From contig CATOSZ010000003.1 in assembly GCA_951812805.1 (NCBI GenBank), positions 1,008,557 through 1,072,556 of the forward strand: a stretch of 64,000 bases of DNA, in the 5' to 3' direction. A program made the position numbers and the translations under genes. The notes under the pieces are model-generated. The model was not told where the DNA came from and did no database searches. It saw nothing but the letters and a program-made list of their open reading frames with translations. The DNA comes from an uncultured Alphaproteobacteria bacterium (GTDB lineage Bacteria > Pseudomonadota > Alphaproteobacteria > GCA-2731375). How positions within the stretch are numbered: the stretch's first letter is position 1; each line of letters begins with the position of its first letter. Shown here in pieces: positions 50,963-59,657 of this stretch.

Positions 50963-51945
50963 GCACCATCACGCCGATCCGCGACCCCGCGCCCACCCCG
51001 GACGCGCCCGACACAATCGAGGCGGCCCGTCTTGCTGCCGCCCAGGCCTGCGAGGCCGAGCTCCAGGCGCGCGGCCTGTCGCGCGGCCGGGCGGCGCGGG
51101 AGATCGACATCTCCGCCCCGCGCCTCTCGCGCTGGCTCGCGGGCACCTACCCGGCGGCGGGGGTGCCGGGGACCACGGCCAGGGTCGAGGCCTGGCTGGC
51201 CCGGATCGCCGAGGGCGACGCGCTCTCCATCGCCGGCGCCGGGCTCGACCGGCACGCCCGGCTGGAGGCGACGCGGGACGTCCACGCCGCGCTGGCCCAG
51301 GCCCAGGCGACCGGCGACGTGGCCCTGGTGACCGGCCCGTCGGGCGCCGGCAAGACCTGGGCGGCGCAACGTTACTGCGCGCGGCGGGCCAGCGCGATCT
51401 ATCTCGAGGTCTGCGGCGCCACGGTGAGCCATGCCGGCCTGCTCGGCCTGGTGGCCGAGGCGGTGGGCGCGGGCCCGCGCCATGCCTCGGCGCTGGCGGC
51501 GCGGATCGCCGCCGTCGCCGCGCTGCGGGACCGGGGCGCCCTGCTGGTGGTCGACGAGGCGCACCACCTCTCGGCCGCCCTGGTCGACGACCTACGCCGA
51601 GTGCGCGACATGTCGGGGGCCGGGCTGGCGCTGATCGGCGGCGCGGGCCTGGCCATGACGGTGGCGAGCCGGGCGGAGATCGCCGGACGGATCGGCGCGC
51701 GGCTGACACTGAAGGCGGCGGCGGAGACAGACGTGCGAGCGCTCGCCCAGAACGTGTTGGGCCGGCGCCCGGACAAGGCCGAACGCGCGGCGCTGCTGGC
51801 CGCGGCGCGGGGTCCCGGCGGACTGCATGCGCTGCGCCGCCTGCTGACCCGGGCCTGGACCATAGCGCGGGCCGAGGGAATGGAGCACATCGGCCGGGAA
51901 GAGCTGCTCGCCGCCGCCGAGGACGGCGCGGGAGGTGGGGTATGA
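50959..51945 (+). CDS. MuB-like AAA ATPase, transposition target selector
   Basis: A 328-aa AAA+ ATPase with an N-terminal helix-turn-helix (AAREIDISAPRLSRWLAG), Walker A GPSGAGKT (about 126-133) and Walker B ALLVVDEAHH (about 194). MuB binds target DNA and stimulates MuA. Overlaps transposase A by ATGA. Confidence 0.9.
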   Translation: MSTITPIRDPAPTPDAPDTIEAARLAAAQACEAELQARGLSRGRAAREIDISAPRLSRWLAGTYPAAGVPGTTARVEAWLARIAEGDALSIAGAGLDRHARLEATRDVHAALAQAQATGDVALVTGPSGAGKTWAAQRYCARRASAIYLEVCGATVSHAGLLGLVAEAVGAGPRHASALAARIAAVAALRDRGALLVVDEAHHLSAALVDDLRRVRDMSGAGLALIGGAGLAMTVASRAEIAGRIGARLTLKAAAETDVRALAQNVLGRRPDKAERAALLAAARGPGGLHALRRLLTRAWTIARAEGMEHIGREELLAAAEDGAGGGV

Positions 51946-52202
51946 GGGCCCGGCGGGCGATTCCCCCGGGGCCCGGGGACTGCCTTCGGGGGATGGCCAC
52001 GTCGCCGGGCGTGCCTTGCGACCGCGCCCTTCTCTGGCGCGGCCTGGCGGTCTTCCTAGGGGAGGGGTGCGGCACGCCAGCCTTCCGGGCCGCCGTCGTG
52101 GCCGAACTGGCCGGGCTGGCCCGGCGCTGTGGGGAGGTGGATCTGGCCGATGCCTGGGAGGTCGAGGCCGGGGCGATGCGCGCGGCGGGAGACGGCTCAT
52201 GA
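51942..52202 (+). CDS. Small early protein, unknown function
   Basis: An 86-aa protein with a helical middle (WRGLAVFLGEGCGTPAFRAA) and no recognised domain, coupled by ATGA to MuB and to the next gene. Confidence 0.55.
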   Translation: MRARRAIPPGPGDCLRGMATSPGVPCDRALLWRGLAVFLGEGCGTPAFRAAVVAELAGLARRCGEVDLADAWEVEAGAMRAAGDGS

Positions 52203-52492
52203 TCGCCCACGACCTCCGCCGCCAGGTGGCGGGCCTGCGTGAGCTGCTGGCGAGCGGCCAGATCACCACCTTCGACCTGACGCGGGGCCTGGAGGCCATC
52301 GAGGAGGCCGCCGACCGGGTGGCGGAGATCGAGGCGGCCCCGGTGCCCCTGGCGCGGCGGTGCGCCGGTGACGAGGGCGTCGTCGATTTCCGGGCCCGTA
52401 AGGCGGCGCGCGAGCTGGAGGGCTATCTGGCGGCGCGCGGCGTGACGGCGACCGCCCGGGCGCCGGAGGACGATCCGGAGGGCGCGGCATGA
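52199..52492 (+). CDS. Small helical early protein, unknown function
   Basis: A 97-aa protein rich in charged helices (HDLRRQVAGLRELLASGQIT, GLEAIEEAADRVAEIE). Coupled by ATGA on both sides. No family recognised. Confidence 0.55.
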   Translation: MIAHDLRRQVAGLRELLASGQITTFDLTRGLEAIEEAADRVAEIEAAPVPLARRCAGDEGVVDFRARKAARELEGYLAARGVTATARAPEDDPEGAA

Positions 52493-52599
52493 AGCGGCCG
52501 GGAATAGACCTCGGCCGGGACGTCGACGTTCTGCTCGGCGTCGTGCTCGGCCTGACTGTGAATCGGCATGCAAAACTGACCCACTTTGGTGGGTTATGA
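52489..52599 (+). pseudogene. 5' fragment of small secreted early protein, cut by IS21
   Basis: ATG at 52489 opens MKRPGIDLGRDVDVLLGVVL, then the IS21 element begins at 52557 and the frame ends at 52599 inside it. Removing the element and one target duplication joins this exactly in frame with 55538-55823, giving a protein with a signal-like hydrophobic segment. Confidence 0.75.
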
Positions 52600-52672
52600 G
52601 CGGTAAGAATTGACCCACCTGGAACGCTAGCATCCGCACGGAACAGTGCGGAGGAAAGAGCAGGTGGTATTG

Positions 52673-54172
52673 ATGGAAAGCGTATTGAAGATCCGACGTT
52701 GGATATTACGGGAGGGTCGGAGTATCCGATCTGTATCTCGTCAGACTGGTTTGTCGCGGAACACGATTAAGAAGTATCTGAAGGACGGCGATCCACCGAG
52801 CTATCAGCGGCGCGTTTCACCCGTCCGGCGTAAGCTTAGCGATGGCTTCGCCAGCCGGCTTCGGGCGCTCTTTGAGCAGGACCTGGGGCGCCCGCGCCGT
52901 GAGCGCCGGACGGCCAAGAAGCTTTATGAGCAGCTTGTGTCGGAAGGCTATAGCGGATCCTACTCGACGGTTCAGAGGTTTGTCCGCGACCTGAAGCGTT
53001 CTGGCGCCGGATCGGGGGATGCGTTCATTCCGTTGCACTTTACGGCAGGTGACGCGCTCCAGTTTGACTGGAGCACGGAATACGCTGTCCTGGGCGGTGT
53101 CGAGCAGAAGGTAAAGGTTGCCCACTTCCGCCTATGTCATAGCCGCAAGCCCTTTGTTGTTGCCTATCCCAGCGAATCTCAGGAGATGGTGCTGGACGCC
53201 TTTGCACGGGCGATGTCTTTCTATGGCGGCGTACCGCGCCGGGTGATCATCGACAACCCCAAGACGATGGTAACCTATGTTTCGCGCTCTAAGGACCGTG
53301 TGTTCCATCCGCGCTTTCTGGCGTTGATGAACCACTATGTGATGGAACCGGTTGCTTGCACACCCGCGGCGGGGTGGGAGAAGGGTCAGATTGAGAACCA
53401 GGTTGGGTTCCTGCGGGGACAGCTGTTTGCGCCCAAGCCCGCCTTTGACGATCTGGATGCGCTGAACGGCTGGTTGCGTCTGCGCTGCGAGGAATTGGCG
53501 AATCGCGCCCACCCCGAACAATCGGATCGCAAGATCTCGGACGTGTTCGCAGACGAGTGCGCCGAACTGCGTCCCCTGGGCCGGGCTTTTGACGGCTATG
53601 TTGAGAAGGCCGCTCGTGTCCGCTCTACCTGTCTGGTCCAATATGCCACCAATCGCTATAGCGTCCCCTCCCGGTTCGCCGGGGAGCTTGTCTCTCTGCG
53701 CGCCTATGCGGACCGGATCGTGGTTGTGTCAGGGCAGAATGTGATTGCCGAGCACAAGCGCCGCTTTACCCGCAACGCCAGCTATTTCGAGCCCTGGCAT
53801 TACCTGCCCCTACTCGACCGCAAGCCCGGCGCGCTGAGAGATGGCGCGCCCTTTGTGGGTTGGCAATTGCCTGAGGCGATGCACCGGGTCAGGGCGCATT
53901 ACATGGCCGGCAAAGGCGGGGACCGGGAGTTTGTCGATCTGCTCCTGCTGGCCCAGGATCACGGGATCGAGGTGGTCGAGATAGCCTGTGAACTGGCCGT
54001 GGAGCAGAACACGCTGCGCCTTCCGGCCATCATCAATCTGATCAACCAACTGGTGGAGCCGGTCATCGCGCCATGGGGCGAGAGCCACGCCTATCCGCAA
54101 CTGACCTTGCGGCCCGAAGCGGACTGCAAGCGCTATGAGACGCTGTGCGTTGCCGGGGAGGCCGTCGCATGA
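52673..54172 (+). CDS. istA: IS21-family transposase IstA
   Basis: A 499-aa DDE transposase with N-terminal helix-turn-helix ([21 protein letters not shown]), catalytic D in [12 protein letters not shown] in [12 protein letters not shown] and E in [12 protein letters not shown]. It overlaps istB by ATGA. ATG at 52673 preferred over a GTG at 52646 on spacing to AGGTGG. Confidence 0.92.
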   Translation: MESVLKIRRWILREGRSIRSVSRQTGLSRNTIKKYLKDGDPPSYQRRVSPVRRKLSDGFASRLRALFEQDLGRPRRERRTAKKLYEQLVSEGYSGSYSTVQRFVRDLKRSGAGSGDAFIPLHFTAGDALQFDWSTEYAVLGGVEQKVKVAHFRLCHSRKPFVVAYPSESQEMVLDAFARAMSFYGGVPRRVIIDNPKTMVTYVSRSKDRVFHPRFLALMNHYVMEPVACTPAAGWEKGQIENQVGFLRGQLFAPKPAFDDLDALNGWLRLRCEELANRAHPEQSDRKISDVFADECAELRPLGRAFDGYVEKAARVRSTCLVQYATNRYSVPSRFAGELVSLRAYADRIVVVSGQNVIAEHKRRFTRNASYFEPWHYLPLLDRKPGALRDGAPFVGWQLPEAMHRVRAHYMAGKGGDREFVDLLLLAQDHGIEVVEIACELAVEQNTLRLPAIINLINQLVEPVIAPWGESHAYPQLTLRPEADCKRYETLCVAGEAVA

Positions 54173-54900
54173 AAGCTTTGATAGACCAACTGATCGCCCT
54201 GAGGCTGTATGGAATGGCGGCTTGCGCCGAAGCTTTGCTGGCCGCGCGCAAGCCGCCAAGTCTGACCACTGCGATAAAGCAACTGATCGACGCCGAGACT
54301 GTAGAGCGCCGGGTGCGCTCTATCCAGCACCAAATGCGGGCCTCGAAGTTCCCCCACCATAAGGACTTCGCCACTTTCGATTACGGCCTAGCCGCCGTCA
54401 CCCAAGCGCAAATCGACCCCTTCTGCTCAGGGCAGTTCACCCAGGAGGCCCACAACCTCATTCTGGTGGGCGGAACCGGTACGGGCAAAACCCACATCGC
54501 CATTGCTCTGGGGACGCTGTTGATCAATCAGGGAAAGAAGGTCCGTTTCTTCAACGCCGTCGATCTGATCAATGCGCTGATCAAGGAACAGGCCGAAGGC
54601 AACGCCGGCAAGATCATCCGGCAACTGACGGCCATGGATTGCGTCATCATCGACGAACTGGGCTATATCCCATTCCCCAAATCCGGCGGTGCGCTCTTGT
54701 TCCACCTGATCAGCAAACTCTATGAGAAGACCAGCGTCATCATCACCACCAATCTGGAGTTCGGGGAATGGGTCTCCGTCTTCGGAGATGCAAAAATGAC
54801 AACCGCGTTGCTGGATCGTGTAACGCATCACTGCGCAATCATCGAAACAGGCAACATGTCTTACCGCTTCGCACAAAGCAAACAGCGACGACAAAAGTAG
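54169..54900 (+). CDS. istB: IS21-family helper ATPase IstB
   Basis: A 243-aa AAA+ protein with Walker [14 protein letters not shown] and Walker [13 protein letters not shown], and the IstB-typical [13 protein letters not shown] sensor. It works with IstA in target choice. Follows istA with a 4-bp overlap. Confidence 0.93.
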   Translation: MKALIDQLIALRLYGMAACAEALLAARKPPSLTTAIKQLIDAETVERRVRSIQHQMRASKFPHHKDFATFDYGLAAVTQAQIDPFCSGQFTQEAHNLILVGGTGTGKTHIAIALGTLLINQGKKVRFFNAVDLINALIKEQAEGNAGKIIRQLTAMDCVIIDELGYIPFPKSGGALLFHLISKLYEKTSVIITTNLEFGEWVSVFGDAKMTTALLDRVTHHCAIIETGNMSYRFAQSKQRRQK

Positions 54901-54915
54901 CCGCCCTGTAAGCAA

Positions 54916-54960
54916 AGCCCCAGGCTGATCCGCTATATGGAGCCAATCAGCCTGGGGGCT
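54916..54960 (+). terminator. Terminator-like hairpin after istB
   Basis: Arms AGCCCCAGGCTGAT (54916-54929) and ATCAGCCTGGGGGCT (54946-54960, one extra G) around a 16-nt loop, followed by TTCATC. It lies 15 bp after the istB stop and should end its transcript. Confidence 0.65.
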
Positions 54961-55517
54961 TTCATCGCAAAGGCGGGCAAATCAAAACGGGTCCTGTACA
55001 GATTGTTCTGCAAAAGGGGTTTCGTAGCTGGGGCACAAGTCCGGGCCGATGGGGTGGATGAGCTGCCTCCGGCTGGTCCGGGCTCTCGCGATCGAAATCC
55101 ATGAGGACTGGCTGGATGCCAACCGCTAGCTCAACATGATCCATCTCAAGGAGAGCAAAAGCGAACGCATCCAGAAAGCCGCCTGACGGCGGCTCGGCAT
55201 GCCTGGCGCTCCGAGCAATCGAAATCTCCGCGCCAGGCATGCCGGTGGCCCTCATCGGCAGCCATGACAAACTTGCAGAACAGTCTGGACACTACTTCAA
55301 AAGCTCATTGCCACTTCAAGAACCCCACCTGATCCCCACGTTCCGCCGCCGGCCCGGTTGTCCCGGTGGGCCCACAGGCCCCTCCCACGCGGCTTCGCTC
55401 CGCGTAACGCAAAGCGCTACACGAAGCCGCGCGGGGCCCTCCCGTGGACTACCGGGACAACCTCCGTCGAAGCAAGGGGGGGGTCAATTTTGCACGCCGA
55501 TAGGGGGTCAGAATTAA
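54961..55517. other. Non-coding right part of the IS21 element
   Basis: About 560 bases with no supported gene. A short stretch near 55390-55440 can fold (CGCGTAACGC). It belongs to the IS, with two copies of the GGGTCA-type end motif near 55488 and 55505. Confidence 0.5.
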
Positions 55518-55823
55518 ATGCTGATTGACAGCCTGACCCTGGCGCTGCTCGTTCTGCCGGTCTCCCTGCCCGCCTCGGCCCGGCCGCGCGGCGTTCTCGC
55601 CTGTGGCGAGGCGGCGGCGGTCGAGCGGCGCCTCGGGGAGCGCCACGGCGAGGCCCCAGTCTGGCGTGGCCTGCTCGCCGACGGCCGCCTGGCCGTGCTC
55701 TACCAATCGCCGGCCGGCCGCTGGACGCTGGTCGCGATTATTCCCGGCGGCCCGGCCTGCATCGTCGCCCTGGGCGAGGCCGGCGCGGTACTCGCCCCGC
55801 CGATGCCGGGCAAGGGCTCGTGA
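55518..55823 (+). pseudogene. 3' part of the IS21-interrupted secreted protein, with IS-supplied start
   Basis: An ATG at 55518 within the IS end continues in frame into the old gene: LTLALLVLPVSLPASA (hydrophobic), then GEAAAVERRLGERHGEAPVW and WTLVAIIPGGPACIVALG. It could still be translated as a 101-aa protein. The rejoined gene resembles small exported phage proteins of unknown function. Confidence 0.6.
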
Positions 55824-56242
55824 TGCCGCCGCGCGCGATTTCCCGCATCCAGGCCGCCGTCGCGGCCTATTACGGCCTGCGCGTCCAGGACCTGACCGGC
55901 CGCCGCCGAACCCGCCACTTGGCGCGGCCGCGCCAAGTGGCGATGTATCTGGCGCGGCGGCACACGAACTATTCCTACCCGGCGATCGGCCGCTGCTTCG
56001 GTGGGCGCGACCACACCACAGTGCTGGATGCCTGCCGTGTCGTCGAGAGACAGGCCCGGACCGACCCGGAGATCGCACGCGACCTGGCCCGGCTGGAGGT
56101 GGCGCTGCGCTCGGAATCCGGCGGCGCCCTAGCCGCCGGTCTCGCCGAGCTCGGCCGCGAGGCCGCACTTCTCGCCGGCCAGGTGGCGGGGCTGGAGGCC
56201 CGGATCGCGGGCCTGATGGCGGCGGAGGCCGGCGATGGTTGA
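55823..56242 (+). CDS. DnaA domain IV-like DNA-binding protein
   Basis: A 139-aa protein. Residues about 10-75 match the C-terminal DnaA-box-binding domain (AAYYGLRVQDLTGRRRTRHL, ARPRQVAMYLARRHTNYSYP, and GRDHTTVLDA). The AAA+ part is absent; the C-terminal half is a helical coil. It may bind DnaA boxes on host or phage DNA and interfere with or use host replication. Coupled to the preceding gene. Confidence 0.8.
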   Translation: MPPRAISRIQAAVAAYYGLRVQDLTGRRRTRHLARPRQVAMYLARRHTNYSYPAIGRCFGGRDHTTVLDACRVVERQARTDPEIARDLARLEVALRSESGGALAAGLAELGREAALLAGQVAGLEARIAGLMAAEAGDG

Positions 56243-56257
56243 CCGGAGGAGAACGCG

Positions 56258-56797
56258 ATGACGGCGGTTGAGGTAAAGAGCGGCACGATCCTGGCGAAGA
56301 TTGCCGATCTCGCGCGGGACTATTTCGAGGCGCGCGAGCGGCTGGCGGAGACCGGAGAGGCAATCCGCGAGGAACAACGCGGCGCCGTCCGCCGGCGTCT
56401 GCCGGTGCTGAAACGCCGTATCGCCGAGGTCCAGGCGGCGAAGGACGCCTTGGTCGCGGCCCTGGCGGCGGCGCGCGAGCTGTTCCGGAGCCCCCGCACC
56501 CGGGCGCTGCATGGCATTAAGGTCGGCTTCCGCAAGCTCCCGGGGCGGATCGAGTGCGCCGACGAGGGCCGGGCGATCCAGCGGATCCGCGCGCGCTGGC
56601 CGGAGCGGGTGGACGAACTGGTCCGCGTGAAGGAAACGCTGGACCGGACGGCCGTGCGCAAGCTCACCGCCCGCGAGCTGGCGGCGATCGGTGTCAGGAT
56701 CGTCGAGGTCGACGACGAGGTCGTGGTCCGCGCCGCCGGCGACGATCTCGACAAGCTGGTCGACGCGCTGATGGCCGACGGCGGAGACGCCCGGTGA
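56258..56797 (+). CDS. Host-nuclease inhibitor Gam-like protein
   Basis: A 179-aa protein with a helical first half and a C-terminal part LHGIKVGFRKLPGRIECADE, RWPERVDELVRVKETLDRTA and GVRIVEVDDEVVVRA that fits the pattern of Mu Gam-like proteins, which bind DNA ends and protect them from RecBCD. Position in the early block before GemA agrees. Assignment is by pattern and place only. Confidence 0.5.
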   Translation: MTAVEVKSGTILAKIADLARDYFEARERLAETGEAIREEQRGAVRRRLPVLKRRIAEVQAAKDALVAALAAARELFRSPRTRALHGIKVGFRKLPGRIECADEGRAIQRIRARWPERVDELVRVKETLDRTAVRKLTARELAAIGVRIVEVDDEVVVRAAGDDLDKLVDALMADGGDAR

Positions 56798-57150
56798 GCG
56801 GGGTCACCCGAGAGATCCCGCCCCCGCGGCGACCGCTTCTCACCGGCCGGATCGCGGGCGGCGGGATGGCGGCGCATGCCAGCGCCGGCTGGGTGCTGGA
56901 CGCGGAGGGCCGAGCGGTGGTGCGCGAAGTGTTCCTGCGCCCGAGCGGCGGAGCCAAGACCGGCTCGGCGATCGACGCGCTGGTCGACGACCTGGCGGTG
57001 ATCGTTTCCGTCGCACTCCAGCACGGCGTGCCGCTTGCCGCGCTCGCCCGTTCGCTCGGGCGGGAGCCGGCGGGCCGGCCGGCCAGTATCGCCGGTGCCG
57101 CGCTCGAGCTGCTGGCGGAGTTCCAGGCGGATCTGGAGGCCGAGATATGA
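56794..57150 (+). CDS. TSCPD-like domain protein
   Basis: A 118-aa protein with GTG start overlapping the previous stop. AVIVSVALQHGVPLAALARS-like segment and the EVFLRPSGG strand are typical of the TSCPD domain seen in phage and ribonucleotide reductase-associated proteins. Role unknown. Confidence 0.6.
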   Translation: MSGVTREIPPPRRPLLTGRIAGGGMAAHASAGWVLDAEGRAVVREVFLRPSGGAKTGSAIDALVDDLAVIVSVALQHGVPLAALARSLGREPAGRPASIAGAALELLAEFQADLEAEI

Positions 57151-57809
57151 GCGCCGCCCTGAAGCGCGCCGTGCACGCGGCCTGCCACGAGCACGGCCTC
57201 GACACCGACGCCCGGCGCGACCTGCAGCGCCGCGTCACCGGGAAGGACTCGCTCACGGAGATGACGCCGGACGAGATCCGCGCGCTGCTCGACCATCTGA
57301 ACGGCGGTGCGGCGCGGCGCGGCCAGGCCCGCGATACCCTGCCGCGCGGGGCGACGACGGGCAAGCTGCGCGCGCTGTGGATCTCCGGCTGGCACCTGGG
57401 CGCGGTGCGAGACCGTACCGACCGCGCGCTCGCCAGCTTCATCCGCCGCCAGGCCGGCCTGGACGCGGCCCGGTGGGCGCACGATCCCGCCGACGCGGCC
57501 AAGGCGATCCATGGCCTGGAGGCCTGGCTCGCCCGCGAGGCCGGCGTCGACTGGGCGCCCTACGCCACGCCCTTGGGGGTCTGGGAGCGTCCGCGCGCCC
57601 GCGTGCTGGAGGCACAATGGCGCATACTGCACCGCCTGGGCAGGGTGCGGATCGGCAACTTGGCCGCGCTCGACGCTTATGCCGACCGCCACGTCAAGGC
57701 GCCCGGACGGCGTGGATACCTACTGATGACGGATACGGCCGCCGACGCGCTAATCCGCCACTTCGGTGACCGGATTCGGCAGGCCAAGACACGGGAGGCC
57801 CAGACGTGA
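57147..57809 (+). CDS. gemA: GemA-like regulatory protein (Mu gp16, DUF1018)
   Basis: A 220-aa protein. KLRALWISGWHLGAVRDRTD, ALASFIRRQAGLDAARWAHD and the following helix fit DUF1018/GemA of Mu, an early modulator of host gene expression. ATGA-coupled to both neighbours. Confidence 0.82.
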   Translation: MSAALKRAVHAACHEHGLDTDARRDLQRRVTGKDSLTEMTPDEIRALLDHLNGGAARRGQARDTLPRGATTGKLRALWISGWHLGAVRDRTDRALASFIRRQAGLDAARWAHDPADAAKAIHGLEAWLAREAGVDWAPYATPLGVWERPRARVLEAQWRILHRLGRVRIGNLAALDAYADRHVKAPGRRGYLLMTDTAADALIRHFGDRIRQAKTREAQT

Positions 57810-57982
57810 GCGCGTCTCCCTACCGGCACTTAACGGACAGAGAGCTACTCACCTACGGGCCGCGTAATGGCGCTGATCCCCTGGTCGCGGAACTTATGGC
57901 CCGGCTCGCCGAGGCGTTGGACGAGATTGACAACCTTCGTGCGGATCTCGCACCCTATTGCCTTCAGGGCTCTTTCTTGTGA
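57806..57982 (+). CDS. Small phage protein, 58 aa
   Basis: GTG start in the GemA stop; residues SASPYRHLTDRELLTYGPRN then AELMARLAEALDEIDNLRAD form a plausible helical protein. The stop overlaps the GTG start of the methyltransferase. No family known. Confidence 0.55.
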   Translation: MSASPYRHLTDRELLTYGPRNGADPLVAELMARLAEALDEIDNLRADLAPYCLQGSFL

Positions 57983-58740
57983 ACAACGCGTACCGCATCG
58001 GCGAGGCGACCATCTACCGGGGCGATTGCCTGGATCTCCTGCCCACGCTCGGCCCGGTCGACCACGTGATCACGGACCCGCCCTACGAGGCCGCCCTGCA
58101 CCGGGCCGCGGCGGAGGGCCGGATCCAACGCGCCGACGGCCAGGCGCCGCCGCGCGGGTTCGAGTTCGCCGGCATCGACGCGATCCGCGAGGAGGCGGCC
58201 CGGACCATGGTGACGGCCGCGCGGGGCTGGCTCCTGGCGTTCGCCCTCGCCGAGGGCGTCGGCGCCTGGCGCGACGCCATCCAGGCGGCCGGCGGCAAGT
58301 GGGACACGACGCTCTGCTGGGTGAAGCCGGACTCGGCCCCCAGGTTCAACGGCCAGGGCGCGGCGCGCGGCTTCGAATGTATCGTCTCCGCCTGGTGCGG
58401 CACCGGCCATCGGCGCTGGAATGGCGGCGGGCGGCGCGGTGTGTTCACCTATCCGACCGCCAAGGGCGGCCATCCGACGGCCAAGCCGCTGGCGCTGATG
58501 ATGGCGCTGATCCAGCTCTACACCCAACCGGGCGATCTAATCTGCGATCCCTTCATGGGCTCGGGCACGACGGGCGTGGCGGCCATCGCGCTCGGCCGGC
58601 GCTTCCTCGGCATCGAGATCGAGCCTGGATACCACGAGATCGCACGCCGCCGGCTCGAGGCCCGCGTGGCCCAGCCACTGCTGCCGTTCGACGTCCCCGC
58701 CACCCAACAGGCTCCACTGCCGCTGGAGGACGCGGGGTGA
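57979..58740 (+). CDS. DNA methyltransferase (N4/N6 type)
   Basis: A 253-aa amino-methyltransferase of the beta class order: motif IV VDHVITDPPYEAAL near the N-terminus, then the SAM-binding DPFMGSGTTGVAAI motif near the C-terminus, plus FLGIEIEPGYHEIA. It methylates adenine N6 or cytosine N4 in a short site, probably to protect phage DNA from host restriction. No restriction gene is adjacent. Confidence 0.88.
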   Translation: MNNAYRIGEATIYRGDCLDLLPTLGPVDHVITDPPYEAALHRAAAEGRIQRADGQAPPRGFEFAGIDAIREEAARTMVTAARGWLLAFALAEGVGAWRDAIQAAGGKWDTTLCWVKPDSAPRFNGQGAARGFECIVSAWCGTGHRRWNGGGRRGVFTYPTAKGGHPTAKPLALMMALIQLYTQPGDLICDPFMGSGTTGVAAIALGRRFLGIEIEPGYHEIARRRLEARVAQPLLPFDVPATQQAPLPLEDAG

Positions 58741-59069
58741 CGACGCTACCGGGCGTCCTGGCCGAGATCGAGGCGCTCGCGGGGCGCGAGGCGGCGCTCG
58801 GAATCGCACTGCACCATGGCGGCGACGACGGTTGGGACGTGCCGCGCGCACTCGATACGCCGCCGGGCCGAGCGCTGGCAGACCTCGTCGGCGCCGAAGC
58901 GGCGGCCGCGATCGTCGGCCGCTTCGGTGGCGGGGCGATTGCCGTGCCGCTCGCGCGGCGCGCCCTGGTGCGACATCTCGCGGCACAAGGCATGAGCACG
59001 GCCGAGATCGCGCGGCGGCTCGCCATCACCCGGCGCACCGCGCGGCGCTACCGGCGGCACGGCGCGTAA
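58737..59069 (+). CDS. Mor/C-like late transcription activator
   Basis: A 110-aa protein with GTG start overlapping the methyltransferase stop. IVGRFGGGAIAVPLARRALV and the C-terminal helix-turn-helix MSTAEIARRLAITRRTARRY fit the Mor/C family of Mu, which activates middle or late promoters through dyad sites centred near -43. A palindrome with that spacing begins 10 bp after this gene. Confidence 0.8.
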   Translation: MTTLPGVLAEIEALAGREAALGIALHHGGDDGWDVPRALDTPPGRALADLVGAEAAAAIVGRFGGGAIAVPLARRALVRHLAAQGMSTAEIARRLAITRRTARRYRRHGA

Positions 59070-59078
59070 GACCGCCTG

Positions 59079-59127
59079 TGCGGCGGACCATGGTCCGCTG
59101 CAACCGCCTGCCGGGATGCGCGATAAT
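59079..59127 (+). promoter_or_regulatory. Candidate Mor/C-activated promoter of the lysis-packaging operon
   Basis: A near-perfect 24-bp dyad (59079-59102, one mismatch to the copy at 41902) centred at 59090.5. A -10-like GATAAT at 59122-59127 would put transcription start near 59134 and the dyad centre at about -43, as in Mu Mor-dependent promoters. No good -35 hexamer, in keeping with activator dependence. Confidence 0.6.
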
Positions 59128-59159
59128 CCCCTCCCGACCCCAGCCCGACAGGACACGCG

Positions 59160-59657
59160 ATGATCATCTCCCTGATTTCCACCGGCCTCGGCATGCTCGG
59201 CGGCGTCATCCCTGACCTCCTGAAGGAGTTCCGCGAGAGCCGCGAGCACGGGCGCGAGATGGACCGCATGGACAAGCAGGCTGAGCTGCAACTGAAGCTG
59301 CTGGCGCACCGGACCGACGCCCGCCTTCAGGAGATCGAGGGCCAAGCGCAGATGGAGGAGGTGCGCGCCTTCCGCACCCAGATGTCGGAGATCTACAAAT
59401 CCCAGGCGCCGGTCGGCGTGAAGTGGGTCGACGCCTGGAACGCCGCCCTGCGGCCCGGCGCCTGCACCGTCATCATCGCGCTGTTCACCGCGATCGCCGG
59501 CACGTACGCCTACGGGATGTATTTTGGCGCGCCGCATCTGGCCGAGATCTCCACGGTGATCTGGGGTTCGCTGGTCGGCGATGCGATCCAGGCCGTGCTC
59601 GGCTATCTGTTCGGCTACCGCTCCGGCGCGAAGCTCTCGGCGGCGGTCAGGCGATGA
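59160..59657 (+). CDS. Holin-like membrane protein
   Basis: A 165-aa protein: charged helical N-terminal part (about 1-90), then two or three hydrophobic segments (ACTVIIALFTAIAGTYAYGM, VIWGSLVGDAIQAVLGYLFG). The layout is that of 3TM-type holins found before phage endolysins. First gene after the candidate late promoter and coupled to the lysozyme gene. Confidence 0.65.
   Translation: MIISLISTGLGMLGGVIPDLLKEFRESREHGREMDRMDKQAELQLKLLAHRTDARLQEIEGQAQMEEVRAFRTQMSEIYKSQAPVGVKWVDAWNAALRPGACTVIIALFTAIAGTYAYGMYFGAPHLAEISTVIWGSLVGDAIQAVLGYLFGYRSGAKLSAAVRR

Larger units (their letters stand above)
52557..55530 (+). mobile_element. IS21-family insertion sequence
   Basis: A 2,974-bp element with istA and istB. 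The ends begin TGTGAATCGGCAT and end in its near-inverse ATGCTGATTGACA (21 of 28 terminal bases match); internal copies of the GGGTCA/TGACCC motif follow at each end. It is flanked by a 7-bp target duplication GCCTGAC (52550-52556 and 55531-55537). Confidence 0.88.

Noticed and set aside
52569..55494. TGCAAAA...TTTTGCA as the IS21 ends
   Set aside because: This shorter choice gives no target duplication. Ends at 52557 and 55530 give a 7-bp duplication and restore the interrupted frame.
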